Shown piece by piece: positions 7,004 through 14,249 of a DNA stretch of 20,313 nucleotides (position 1 is its first letter; the number at the start of each line of letters is the position of its first letter). The notes beneath the pieces are model-generated. The model was not told the DNA's origin. It saw only the letters and a program-made list of their open reading frames with translations, and made no database searches. The stretch lies in assembly GCA_958446785.1 (NCBI GenBank), contig CAUCXP010000009.1, forward strand, positions 1 through 20,313, written 5' to 3'. Made by a program: the position numbers and the translations under genes. This DNA is from an uncultured Collinsella sp. Lineage in GTDB: Bacteria; Actinomycetota; Coriobacteriia; Coriobacteriales; Coriobacteriaceae.

Positions 7004-8206
7004 ATGGACGCTAAGTTTACCGAGCTCGTCGAGCAGCTGAACGGCCTCGATTTTAAGGGTATGTACGGCAGCGACTTCCTGCACACTTGGGACAAGACCA
7101 CCGATGAGCTCAAGGCGCTCTACATCGTCGCCGACGCCCTGCGCGAGCTGCGCGAGAACAACGTTTCGTCCAAGATCTTCGACTCGGGCCTGGCCGTCTC
7201 GCTGTTCCGCGACAACTCCACCCGCACGCGCTTCTCCTTCTCTAAGGCCGCCAACCTGCTCGGCCTTGAGCTGCAGGACCTGGACGAGAAGAAGTCCCAG
7301 ATCGCCCACGGCGAGACCGTCCGCGAGACCGCTACCATGATCTCCTTCATGGCCGACGTCATCGGCATCCGCGACGACATGTACATCGGCAAGGGCGACG
7401 CCTACATGGCCGAGGTCTCCGAGTCTGTCCAGCAGGCCTACGAGGACGGCGTTCTGGATCACCGTCCCACGCTCATCTCCCTGCAGTCCGATTCCGACCA
7501 CCCCACGCAGTCCTCTGCCGACATGCTCTACCTCATCAACGAGTTTGGCGGCCTCGAGAACCTCAAGGGCAAGAAGGTTGCCGTCACCTGGGCCTATTCG
7601 CCTTCTTACGGCAAGCCGCTGTCCTGCCCGCAGTCGCTGATCAGCCTGCTGCCCCGTTTTGGCATGGACGTCACCCTGGCCCACCCCGAGGGCTACGATC
7701 TCATGCCCGAGGTCGTCGAGCGCGCCAAGGGCTATGCCGCCGAGTCCGGCACCACCTTTAAGCAGGTCAACACCATGGCTGAGGCCTTCGAGGGCGCCGA
7801 CATCGTGATCCCCAAGAGCTGGGCTCCGTTTGCCGCCATGGAGAAGCGCACCAACCTGTACGCCGAGGGCGACGACGCCGGCATCGCTGCGCTCGAGAAG
7901 GAGCTGCTCGCTCAGAACGCCACCCATCAGGATTGGTGCTCCACGACCGAGCTCATGGAGAAGACCGCCAACGGCCAGGACACCATCTTTATGCATCCGC
8001 TGCCCGCCGACATCTCTGGTGTCTCTTGCGAGCACGGCGAGGTCAACGCCGACGTCTTTGACATGCACCGCGTGGGCATGTACAAGGAGGCCAGCTACAA
8101 GCCGTACGCGATCGCAGCCATGATGTTCCTGCAGAAGGTTGCCGATCCCGCCGCTACCCTCAAGGCCCTCGACGAGCGCAACACCGCCCGTTGGTTCCAG
8201 GCCTAA
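7004..8206 (+). CDS. ygeW: knotted carbamoyltransferase YgeW
   Basis: This 400-residue protein is an aspartate/ornithine carbamoyltransferase relative of the YgeW type (about 396 residues in E. coli). The carbamoyl phosphate site is seen as S72-T-R-T-R76 in FRDNSTRTRFSFS, H166-P-T-Q169, and H331-P-L-P in MHPLPAD. The family has a trefoil knot in its second domain. The natural amino or amide partner is not proven. In this setting the likely direction is catabolic: phosphorolysis of a ureido compound to carbamoyl phosphate, passed to the carbamate kinase next door. The start at 7004 is chosen for the AAAGGA site 7 nt upstream; the frame stays open to 6818, but that stretch lies over intergenic hairpin DNA. 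The kinase gene follows after 14 bp. Confidence 0.93.
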   Translation: MDAKFTELVEQLNGLDFKGMYGSDFLHTWDKTTDELKALYIVADALRELRENNVSSKIFDSGLAVSLFRDNSTRTRFSFSKAANLLGLELQDLDEKKSQIAHGETVRETATMISFMADVIGIRDDMYIGKGDAYMAEVSESVQQAYEDGVLDHRPTLISLQSDSDHPTQSSADMLYLINEFGGLENLKGKKVAVTWAYSPSYGKPLSCPQSLISLLPRFGMDVTLAHPEGYDLMPEVVERAKGYAAESGTTFKQVNTMAEAFEGADIVIPKSWAPFAAMEKRTNLYAEGDDAGIAALEKELLAQNATHQDWCSTTELMEKTANGQDTIFMHPLPADISGVSCEHGEVNADVFDMHRVGMYKEASYKPYAIAAMMFLQKVADPAATLKALDERNTARWFQA

Positions 8207-8220
8207 AGCTGGGCTGAGAA

Positions 8221-9171
8221 ATGGCTAAGCGTATTGTTGTCGCCCTGGGTGGAAACGCCCTCGGCGCCAACCTTCCCGAGCAGATGGAGGCCGTCAAGAC
8301 GACTTCCAAGGCTATCGTCGACCTGATCGAGGAGGGCAACGAGGTTGTCGTCGTGCATGGCAACGGTCCCCAGGTGGGTATGATCGCCAACGCGATGGCC
8401 GAGCTCACGCGCTCTAACCCTCAGAAGTACGTTCCCTGCCCGCTGTCCGTTTGCGGCGCCATGAGCCAGGGCTACATTGGCTATGACCTGCAAAATGCGC
8501 TGCGCGAGGAAATGCTCGACCGCAATATCGACAAGGGTGTCGCCACCGTGCTCACCCAGGTCGAGGTTGCGGCAGACGACCCGGCCTTTGCCGACCCGGT
8601 CAAGCCGATCGGTCCGTGGATGAGCGAGGCCGAGGCCAAGGAGCTGGAGGCCGACCGCGGCTACCAGTTCATCCACGACGAGAAGCAGGGCTTCCGTCGC
8701 GTGGTGGCTTCGCCCAAGCCCGTGAACATCGTCGAGCTCGACACCATCAAGTCGCTCGTCGAGTCCAACCACGTGGTGATCTCCTGCGGCGGTGGCGGCA
8801 TTCCCGTCACCAAGGCCCAGGGCAACCACCTTAAGGGCGCTGCCGCCGTCATCGATAAGGACTTTGCGGCCGAGAAGCTCGCCGAGCAGCTCGATGCCGA
8901 TGCCCTGATTATCCTGACGGCCGTGGAGAAGGTTGCCATTGGCTTTGGCACCGACCACGAGCAGTGGCTCGACACGCTGACCGCGGCTGACGTAAAGCGT
9001 CTGTCCGAGGCCAACGAGTTCGGTCGCGGCTCCATGCTGCCCAAGGTCCAGGCCGCCTCGACGTTTGCCGAGAGCAAGCCGGGCCGCACGGCGCTCATCA
9101 CGCTGCTCGAGAAGGCGCGTGACGGTCTTGCCGGCAAGACCGGTACCACGTTTACCGGCGACGCTGAGTAG
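8221..9171 (+). CDS. arcC: carbamate kinase
   Basis: The enzyme transfers phosphate from carbamoyl phosphate to ADP, giving ATP, ammonia and CO2. The 316 residues agree with the family (about 300-315). Motifs in order are VVALGGNALG at the N-terminus (G10-N12), VVVHGNGPQVG at about 43-53, the ISCGGGGIPV loop near 182-191, and ILTAVEKVAIGFG for the C-terminal nucleotide part. It is cytosolic. The homologue in the E. coli gene set is YqeA. Its place 14 bp behind ygeW suggests the two work together to gain ATP by substrate-level phosphorylation from purine-derived carbamoyl groups; an arginine deiminase route is less likely, since no arginine deiminase gene is nearby. The ribosome site is weak, so translation may be coupled to ygeW. 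A terminator follows. Confidence 0.95.
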   Translation: MAKRIVVALGGNALGANLPEQMEAVKTTSKAIVDLIEEGNEVVVVHGNGPQVGMIANAMAELTRSNPQKYVPCPLSVCGAMSQGYIGYDLQNALREEMLDRNIDKGVATVLTQVEVAADDPAFADPVKPIGPWMSEAEAKELEADRGYQFIHDEKQGFRRVVASPKPVNIVELDTIKSLVESNHVVISCGGGGIPVTKAQGNHLKGAAAVIDKDFAAEKLAEQLDADALIILTAVEKVAIGFGTDHEQWLDTLTAADVKRLSEANEFGRGSMLPKVQAASTFAESKPGRTALITLLEKARDGLAGKTGTTFTGDAE

Positions 9172-9188
9172 GCATATCTGCACCATTG

Positions 9189-9225
9189 AGGAGGGTGCCC
9201 TGCGTCGCGGGGTGCCCTCCTTTGT
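9189..9225 (+). terminator. intrinsic terminator after carbamate kinase gene
   Basis: AGGAGGGTGCCC at 9189-9200 folds with GGGTGCCCTCCT at 9210-9221. Two central U-G wobbles join otherwise exact pairing, with a 9-nt loop. The stem runs into TTTGTGCT. It starts 17 nt past the stop and closes the ygeX-arcC unit. Confidence 0.75.
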
Positions 9226-9290
9226 GCTATGGGGAGCCAAGAGGCGTTCGCTGGAAAACGAGTGCGTGCCTGTTCCGACGGAGTGTGAGC

Positions 9291-9318
9291 TTGCTATGGT
9301 GGGTATAGCAACTATGGT
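9291..9318 (+). promoter_or_regulatory. predicted ygfJ-hyuA promoter with overlapping dyad
   Basis: TTGCTA at 9291-9296 and TATGGT at 9313-9318 are 16 bp apart and each match the sigma70 consensus at four of six bases. Across the same stretch TTGCTAT (9291-9297) and its exact inverse ATAGCAA (9305-9311) form a 7-7-7 dyad, which fits an operator that would block the polymerase. The start codon lies 30 bp downstream of the -10 box. Both readings are predictions from sequence. Confidence 0.45.
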
Positions 9319-9348
9319 GTCCAAGGCAGCCAGGGGAGGTTTGCGGAG

Positions 9349-9963
9349 ATGAAACTTGGTTGCGTCATTATGGCTTCGGGCGAGGGCAAGCGATTTGGCT
9401 CTAACAAGATGCTCGCCGATATCTATGGCGAGCCGCTGATTGCCCGGACCATTGATTCGGTTCCCCGGGGCTTTGACGTTGTGGTTTCGACGCGTTGGCC
9501 CGAGGTCGCTCAGATTTGTGATGACAAGCATTGCCCGTGCGTGCTGCACGATGGCGAGCTGCGCAGCGAAAGCGTCCGTGCGGGCCTTTCGTGGGGAGTC
9601 GAACGCAACTGGAAAGGTTGCCTCTTTTTGCCGGGCGACCAGCCGCTCGTGAGTTCGGATTCTTTTGAGGCTATGGTTCGTGCATTTGACGAGCGTGGCC
9701 GCAAGCATCCGGTGCGTCTTGCGTGCAACGGTGAGCCTTCGAGCCCGGTGCTCTTTCCGGCGGAACTGTTCGATGCACTTATGTGTCTTGAGGGTAAGGA
9801 CGGCGGCGGTTCGATCCTCAAGGACCGTACCGACGTGGTGCTGGTCGAGGCGCGTGCCTACGAGCTGTGGGACGTCGATACCGTCAAGGGACAGCGACGC
9901 ATAACGGAGCATATCGCCGCCTGCTCGTATTTTGATCGCGTGGCCAACTGCATCAATCAATAA
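9349..9963 (+). CDS. ygfJ: MocA-like molybdenum cofactor cytidylyltransferase (YgfJ)
   Basis: This 204-residue nucleotidyltransferase has the MobA/MocA fold. The N-terminal nucleotide loop is MASGEGKRFGSNKML (residues 8-22), with R15 and K20 in the places that bind the nucleotide. LPGDQPLVS (95-102) holds the metal-binding aspartate D97. Family members join CMP or GMP to molybdopterin; the E. coli relative in the purine gene set (YgfJ, MocA) makes the cytosine dinucleotide form used by xanthine-dehydrogenase-type enzymes. It is slightly longer than E. coli MocA (about 192). GGGGAGG lies about 12 nt before the ATG. It is the first gene of its unit and is followed 9 bp later by the hydantoinase gene. 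No Mo hydroxylase gene is in the window, so its target enzyme is encoded elsewhere. Confidence 0.87.
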   Translation: MKLGCVIMASGEGKRFGSNKMLADIYGEPLIARTIDSVPRGFDVVVSTRWPEVAQICDDKHCPCVLHDGELRSESVRAGLSWGVERNWKGCLFLPGDQPLVSSDSFEAMVRAFDERGRKHPVRLACNGEPSSPVLFPAELFDALMCLEGKDGGGSILKDRTDVVLVEARAYELWDVDTVKGQRRITEHIAACSYFDRVANCINQ

Positions 9964-9972
9964 GGAGCAATT

Positions 9973-11340
9973 ATGATCATCATCAAAAACGGCGCACTCG
10001 TGACGCCCCAGGGGCTTCGCCGCGCCGATCTTGCCATGGATGGCGATAAGATCGTGCGGATTGCCGCGGCGATTGAGCCGGCCGAGGGCGATACCGTCGA
10101 GGATGCTGCGGGCTGCTGGGTGTTCCCGGGCTTTATCGATGGGCACACGCACATGCAGTGCTGGACCGGCATGGATTGGACAGCCGATAGCTTTGAGACC
10201 GGCACGCGCGCGGCTGCCTGCGGCGGCACGACGACCATTGTGGACTACGCGACGGCCGATCGCGGCGTGACCATGCCCGATGCCTTGGTCGAGTGGCGTC
10301 ATCGCGCCGACGGCACCTGCACCGCCAACTATGCCTTCCATATGGCGCTTGCCGAGTGGAATGAGCGCAACCGCGCCGATCTTTCGGCCATGCGCGAGGC
10401 GGGCGTGTCGTCGTTTAAGACCTACTTTGCCTACGACCATCTGCGCCTGGACGATGCCGAGACGCTCGAGGTGCTGGAGGAGCTCAAGCGCGTGGGCGGT
10501 ATCCTGTGCGTGCATTGCGAGAACGGCACGTTGGTCAACGCGCTGCAGAAGCGCGTGTTTGAGCAGGGTATCCACGGGCCCGAGGGCCATGCGCTCAGCC
10601 GTCCGGACGTGTGTGAGGCCGAGGCCGTGAGCCGCCTGCTGTATCTGGCGCACTTGGCCGGGGACGCTCCGGTCAACGTGGTGCACCTTTCGACCAAGCT
10701 GGGGCTCGAGGCCATTCGCGCTGCCAAAGCGCGCGGGCAGAAGAACATCTATGTCGAGACATGCCCTCAGTATCTGATGCTCGACGACACCTGCTATCTG
10801 GAGCAGGGCGAGGACGGCTTTGCGGGCGCCAAGTACGTGATGAGCCCGCCGCTGCGCCATGCCGGTGACCGTGCCGCGCTGCGCGAGGCGCTTGTGGCTG
10901 GCGAGATCGATACTATTGCGACCGATCATTGCGGCTTTAACCTGCACGGGCAAAAGGACCGAGGACGCGATGATTTCCGCGCGATTCCCAACGGCGGGCC
11001 CGGCGTGGAGCATCGTCCCGTCGCGATCGCTACGAGCTTTGAGGGACAGCTGGGTCCCGAGGATCTGTGCCGCCTGATGAGCGAGAACCCGGCGCGCGTC
11101 TTTGGCATGTATCCGCACAAGGGCTGTCTTGCCGAGGGCGCCGATGCCGACGTGTGCGTGTGGGATCCCAAGGCGCGCTGGACGATTAGCGCCGCGACGC
11201 AGCATCAGGCCGTGGACTACACGCCGCTCGAGGGCTTTGAGGCGCACGGCCGCGCCAAGGCCGTGTTTGTGAACGGCGTACTGGCTGCGCGCGACGGCGA
11301 GCCCACCGGAGCCCAACCCGGCCGCTACGTCCCCCGCTAA
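9973..11340 (+). CDS. hyuA: dihydropyrimidinase/hydantoinase family amidohydrolase
   Basis: The enzyme opens cyclic ureides such as hydantoins or dihydropyrimidines at a two-metal centre. The 455 residues match the family (461 in E. coli HyuA). All metal ligands are present: H58 and H60 in GFIDGHTHMQ, the lysine expected to be carboxylated K149 in SSFKTYF, H181 in VHCENG, H238 in VVHLST, and D318 in IATDHCG. TCPQYLML (263-270) is also typical. The C-terminal beta-domain is complete. In the anaerobic purine set this protein is thought to open a ring intermediate, upstream of YgeY, YgeW and YgeX; the exact substrate is not fixed by sequence. An AAGGAG site lies 6 nt before the start. The gene is convergent with yqeC, with only 20 bp between the stops. 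Confidence 0.92.
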   Translation: MIIIKNGALVTPQGLRRADLAMDGDKIVRIAAAIEPAEGDTVEDAAGCWVFPGFIDGHTHMQCWTGMDWTADSFETGTRAAACGGTTTIVDYATADRGVTMPDALVEWRHRADGTCTANYAFHMALAEWNERNRADLSAMREAGVSSFKTYFAYDHLRLDDAETLEVLEELKRVGGILCVHCENGTLVNALQKRVFEQGIHGPEGHALSRPDVCEAEAVSRLLYLAHLAGDAPVNVVHLSTKLGLEAIRAAKARGQKNIYVETCPQYLMLDDTCYLEQGEDGFAGAKYVMSPPLRHAGDRAALREALVAGEIDTIATDHCGFNLHGQKDRGRDDFRAIPNGGPGVEHRPVAIATSFEGQLGPEDLCRLMSENPARVFGMYPHKGCLAEGADADVCVWDPKARWTISAATQHQAVDYTPLEGFEAHGRAKAVFVNGVLAARDGEPTGAQPGRYVPR

Positions 11341-11360
11341 CAGGAAGGCCGCCAAATTAG

Positions 11361-12098
11361 CTACCCCTGGAGGCTGGTGGCGATGAGGGGGCGGCCGAGG
11401 GCTGCCTCGAAGCGATCTGCCATCGTTGGATCGGCAAGCGTGTCGACTTGGTTGAGCATGATGTGGGCATTGTTGAGGTTCAGCATCTGCAGCTCGGCAT
11501 TGAGCACCTGGGCGACGCGCTCTGGGGTGGCAGCGTCGGTGGGCTCGCAGCCGCAGCGCTCGCAGAAGAGCTCGGGGCGGTGGACAACCTCGGCGACGGG
11601 CTTGCCCAGCCCCGAGGCGCCGACGACCCAGACAACGTTTGCCGTGGCGGCGGGAATTACCGGCTCCCAGGCGGCATGCGCCTTGAGCGGGAGTCGCTTG
11701 CTGCCATCTGCCTCGGCCAACACATAGTCAAAGCGCTGCGCCAGCTGGTCGATCGGCTCAGCGGGGGCGGAGAGCTTGCCTGTCTCCGGGTCCAAAACAC
11801 CCGCCTGGCAGATGCTTCCGCGGACAAGTCCCGCGCATGCCTCGCAGGTGCAGCCGGGAACATGCGGGGTCCCCGGCTTCCAGGGCGCGGCGTCCAGGCG
11901 ACGGCTCGACCCGTCCCATGGCACGCCGGCGACGGGAAACATGTGCGTGGTGGTGCAGAGGAGCACGCGCCCGCCGCCGCGCATGAGCTCGAGACCCAGC
12001 ATCTTCAGCAACGTCGACTTGCCGCCGCTGCCGATAATTGCGGTAATGCCCGGCTCGATCTTGAGCGCGGAGGCAAGGTTTCCGCTCGTCGTTTCCAT
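11361..12098 (-). CDS. yqeC: YqeC, accessory protein of selenium-dependent Mo hydroxylases
   Basis: This 245-residue P-loop protein belongs to the YqeC family, always found with selenium-dependent molybdenum hydroxylase genes. The nucleotide-binding loop is GSGGKST (residues 23-29, K27). TTTHMF (49-54) and LAEADGSKRLPLKAH (128-141) are family-typical, as is the VVHRPELF stretch (171-178). The role is unproven; a GTPase/ATPase-like part in cofactor or selenium insertion is assumed. Unusual here are two cysteine groups, C83-x-C85-x2-C88 with C97, and C179-x2-C182-x-C184, which could bind a metal or carry sulphur/selenium. The gene is read opposite to its neighbours, divergent from yqeB across about 100 bp and convergent with hyuA. 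Its ribosome site is weak; a TATTAT box on the minus strand lies about 20 nt before the start. Confidence 0.9.
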   Translation of the reverse strand: METTSGNLASALKIEPGITAIIGSGGKSTLLKMLGLELMRGGGRVLLCTTTHMFPVAGVPWDGSSRRLDAAPWKPGTPHVPGCTCEACAGLVRGSICQAGVLDPETGKLSAPAEPIDQLAQRFDYVLAEADGSKRLPLKAHAAWEPVIPAATANVVWVVGASGLGKPVAEVVHRPELFCERCGCEPTDAATPERVAQVLNAELQMLNLNNAHIMLNQVDTLADPTMADRFEAALGRPLIATSLQG

Positions 12099-12200
12099 CT
12101 GTTCACCGCCGTATAATACTGTGATAATAAATAATCATCAGAGTAGCGGCCGAACCGCTTTTGCTCTACTCAAACCGTAGCACAGGGAGGTGCCCCGGGA
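12099..12200. promoter_or_regulatory. yqeC/yqeB divergent control region with hairpin
   Basis: A perfect TATAAT lies at 12112-12117 on the plus strand without a good -35 match, and the AT-rich stretch to 12140 fits divergent promoters. At 12145-12159 AGCGG-CCGAA-CCGCT is followed by TTTT, and flanking GAGTAG (12141-12146) could pair instead with CTACTC (12166-12171). The two pairings compete in part, as in an attenuator ahead of yqeB, but the stems are short. A GGGAGGTG ribosome site lies about 9 nt before the yqeB start. Confidence 0.4.
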
Positions 12201-12995
12201 ATGCTCGTTTATGTTCGCGGCGCCGGCGATATCGCCACGGGCGTCGCCGCTCGCTTGGTGCGCGCCGGCGTTTCGGTCGTTATGGCCGATATCGCGGTTC
12301 CCACGTGCATCCGCCGCACAATCTGTTTTTGCGAGGCCATTCGCCTGGGCGAGGTCGAGGTCGAAGGCATTCGCGCTCGCTTGGCACGGACGCCGGCTGA
12401 GGCGCTTGAGATTACCGAGGCTGGAGACGTCGCCGTTGTGGTGGACCCTCAGGCCAAGATGCTCGATGAGCTTAAGCCCGCGGCTGTGGTCGACGCGATT
12501 TTGGCTAAGCGCAACTTGGGCACCACGCGCGACATGGCGCCTGCCGTCATCGCTGTGGGGCCGGGCTTTACCGCGCCGGTTGACTGCGACGCCGTGGTCG
12601 AGACCATGCGCGGACATTTTCTCGGCCGTGTCATTACCCAAGGTTCGCCCCAGCCCAACACGGGCGTGCCGGGCATTATCGCCGGCTATGGCAAGGAACG
12701 TGTTATCCACAGCCCCGCCGCCGGCGTGTTTAGGTCCGACCGCACCATCGGCGACATCGTGAGTGCCGGCGATGTGATCGGGTATGCGGGTGATACTCCC
12801 ATGGTCACGCAGATTGACGGCTGCTTGCGCGGCCTTTTGGCCGACGGTGTTCAGGTGACCGAGGGCTTTAAATGTGCCGACGTCGACCCGCGCGGCGATG
12901 CCAGCTATATCAACTATATTTCGGACAAGGCGACGTCGGTCGGCGGCGGCGTGCTCGAGGCGCTCGCCATGCTCACCGGTGTATTCCAGGGATAG
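12201..12995 (+). CDS. yqeB: YqeB/EF2563-family selenium-dependent Mo hydroxylase system protein
   Basis: The 264-residue protein begins with a Rossmann-like RGAGDIATGVAARL motif (residues 6-19), followed by PTCIRRTICFCEAIRLGEVE, the opening typical of the EF2563/YqeB family. The middle carries VVVDPQAKMLDELKP and AVGPGFTAPVDCDAVVE. The C-terminal half has GSPQPNTGVPG and an HSPAAGVF stretch that resembles a biotinyl/lipoyl-like hairpin fold. The family is found next to selenium-dependent molybdenum hydroxylases and is thought to help mature them; the reaction is not known. Cysteines C36, C43 and C45 lie close together near the N-terminus. E. coli YqeB is about twice as long, so the present gene may be one half of what is fused there. 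It is followed 9 bp later by the XdhC-family gene, probably in the same transcript. Confidence 0.87.
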   Translation: MLVYVRGAGDIATGVAARLVRAGVSVVMADIAVPTCIRRTICFCEAIRLGEVEVEGIRARLARTPAEALEITEAGDVAVVVDPQAKMLDELKPAAVVDAILAKRNLGTTRDMAPAVIAVGPGFTAPVDCDAVVETMRGHFLGRVITQGSPQPNTGVPGIIAGYGKERVIHSPAAGVFRSDRTIGDIVSAGDVIGYAGDTPMVTQIDGCLRGLLADGVQVTEGFKCADVDPRGDASYINYISDKATSVGGGVLEALAMLTGVFQG

Positions 12996-13004
12996 GAAAT
13001 TGCA

Positions 13005-14048
13005 ATGGAAAAGCTCGATGTGGTGAATGCTGCGCTTGGCGCTCTGAAGGCTGGTAAGACGTGCGAGCTGGTGGTAGTTGCCGGCACGGCAGGGTCATCG
13101 CCGCGCGGCGTGGGCGCCTGGATGGCCGTCTTTGCCGATGGCAGCCAAGCAGGTACCATCGGCGGCGGCAAGATCGAGCTCTTTGCGCTGAACGAGGCGC
13201 GCGAGCTGCTGGCCGCAGGGCAATCGCGTCTGGTCCGCTACACCATGGGCGGCGAGAACTCCGATACCGGCATGATCTGCGGCGGAGCCATCTGCCTGTG
13301 CTATCTGCACCTGGATGTATCGCAGGTGCCGTTGTTCCAGTCGGTTGCCGACGTCTTGGCGTATCGACGCATCGGCGACTTCGTCATCGACTTTGAACCG
13401 TTTATCGCAAACGCGCTCGAGGGCGATGTGGCCGAGTACCATGGCGGGGCATCGCGCCATACCATTGCGGGCTGCCCCGAGCTTTCGCTGGTGGAGGAGG
13501 GGAGTAAGGTCACCTACACCAACGCCGCCTCCGAGATTCCCCCGGCGCACATCGAGACGCTCTGCCCCGAGGGCCTGACCTACATCTTTGGCTGCGGACA
13601 CGTGGGCGCTGCGACGGCGCGCGTACTCACGGCGGCGGGCTTTGCCGTTGTGGCGTGCGATGACCGCCCCGGCACGCTGACGCCCGAATGGGTGCCCGGT
13701 GTCTACGATCGTCGCCTGGTCGATTACAAGAACCTGAGCAAGCAGTGCCCCATCGGCCCGCGCGACTTGGTGGTCGTGGCCACAGCAGGCCACAAGTCCG
13801 ATATCGACGTGGTGATTCAGGCCATGCGCGCTAAACCCGCCTATCTGGGCTGCTTGGGCTCGCGCCGCAAGACGGCCTTTGTGCGCGCCCGTTTGGAGCA
13901 GGAGGGCTTTACGCAGGACCAGATCGACGAGCTGCACCTGCCGATCGGCGTTGCCATCGAGGCCGAGGATCCCGAGGAGATCGCCATCTCCATCGCTGCC
14001 GAGATGATTCACCTGCGCCGCACCAAGCTCGTCCCCCGCAAGCGCTAA
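13005..14048 (+). CDS. XdhC/CoxI family molybdenum hydroxylase maturation protein
   Basis: This 347-residue protein has the XdhC layout. The N-terminal XdhC/CoxI domain (about 10-110) has VAGTAGSSPRGVGAWM, GTIGGGKIE and the GMICGG motif with C92. The C-terminal Rossmann domain (about 190-340) has YIFGCGHVGAATARVL (193-208) and VATAGHKSD, and ends with GCLGSRRK (C286). Members bind molybdenum cofactor and help sulphurate and insert it into xanthine-dehydrogenase-type enzymes. With YqeB and YqeC next door, a selenium-linked version of that role is likely (inferred). It is cytosolic. The start at 13005 follows AGGAAATTGCA, a modest ribosome site. The stop is followed within 20 bp by a long hairpin element that probably ends the transcript. 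Confidence 0.88.
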   Translation: MEKLDVVNAALGALKAGKTCELVVVAGTAGSSPRGVGAWMAVFADGSQAGTIGGGKIELFALNEARELLAAGQSRLVRYTMGGENSDTGMICGGAICLCYLHLDVSQVPLFQSVADVLAYRRIGDFVIDFEPFIANALEGDVAEYHGGASRHTIAGCPELSLVEEGSKVTYTNAASEIPPAHIETLCPEGLTYIFGCGHVGAATARVLTAAGFAVVACDDRPGTLTPEWVPGVYDRRLVDYKNLSKQCPIGPRDLVVVATAGHKSDIDVVIQAMRAKPAYLGCLGSRRKTAFVRARLEQEGFTQDQIDELHLPIGVAIEAEDPEEIAISIAAEMIHLRRTKLVPRKR

Positions 14049-14054
14049 TCTCAT

Positions 14055-14139
14055 CCCCATATATGAGTTGCGATGAAATACGGACTGTTTATGCCTGTTA
14101 AGCCATCAAACAGTCCGTATTTCGCCGCAACTGCTGTTT
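14055..14139. repeat. 85-bp hairpin repeat element, copy A
   Basis: AGTTGCGATG... at 14066-14090 pairs with ...CGCCGCAACT at 14108-14132: 25 positions with one mismatch and one wobble, around a 17-nt loop. The 85-bp unit, starting CCCCATATATG, is repeated at 15566-15650 with 75 of 85 bases the same and no gaps. It lies directly after the XdhC-family stop, so it can act as a strong terminator-like structure. The loop and right arm happen to be open in the permease frame. Confidence 0.85.
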
Positions 14140-14192
14140 GTCCCCGGGGTATGCAGGATTGCGGGTCAAAATGCTACCTGCGCCATATGCCC

Positions 14193-14198
14193 TATAAT
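14193..14198 (+). promoter_or_regulatory. -10 box of permease gene
   Basis: A perfect TATAAT lies 51 bp before the permease start, between the hairpin element and the ribosome site. No good -35 box is seen at 16-18 bp. The position supports separate transcription of the permease gene and the downstream start at 14250. Confidence 0.4.
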
Positions 14199-14249
14199 GT
14201 CCGACCGTTGAGCGGCATGGGGCCGCTGCCTAGGGTATGGGAGGCGCAA

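Noticed and set aside
8203..11355. Minus-strand open frame of about 1050 codons
   Set aside because: It lies opposite arcC, ygfJ and hyuA, all with clear motifs and ribosome sites. Long antisense frames are common in GC-rich genes, and its sequence has no recognisable domain.
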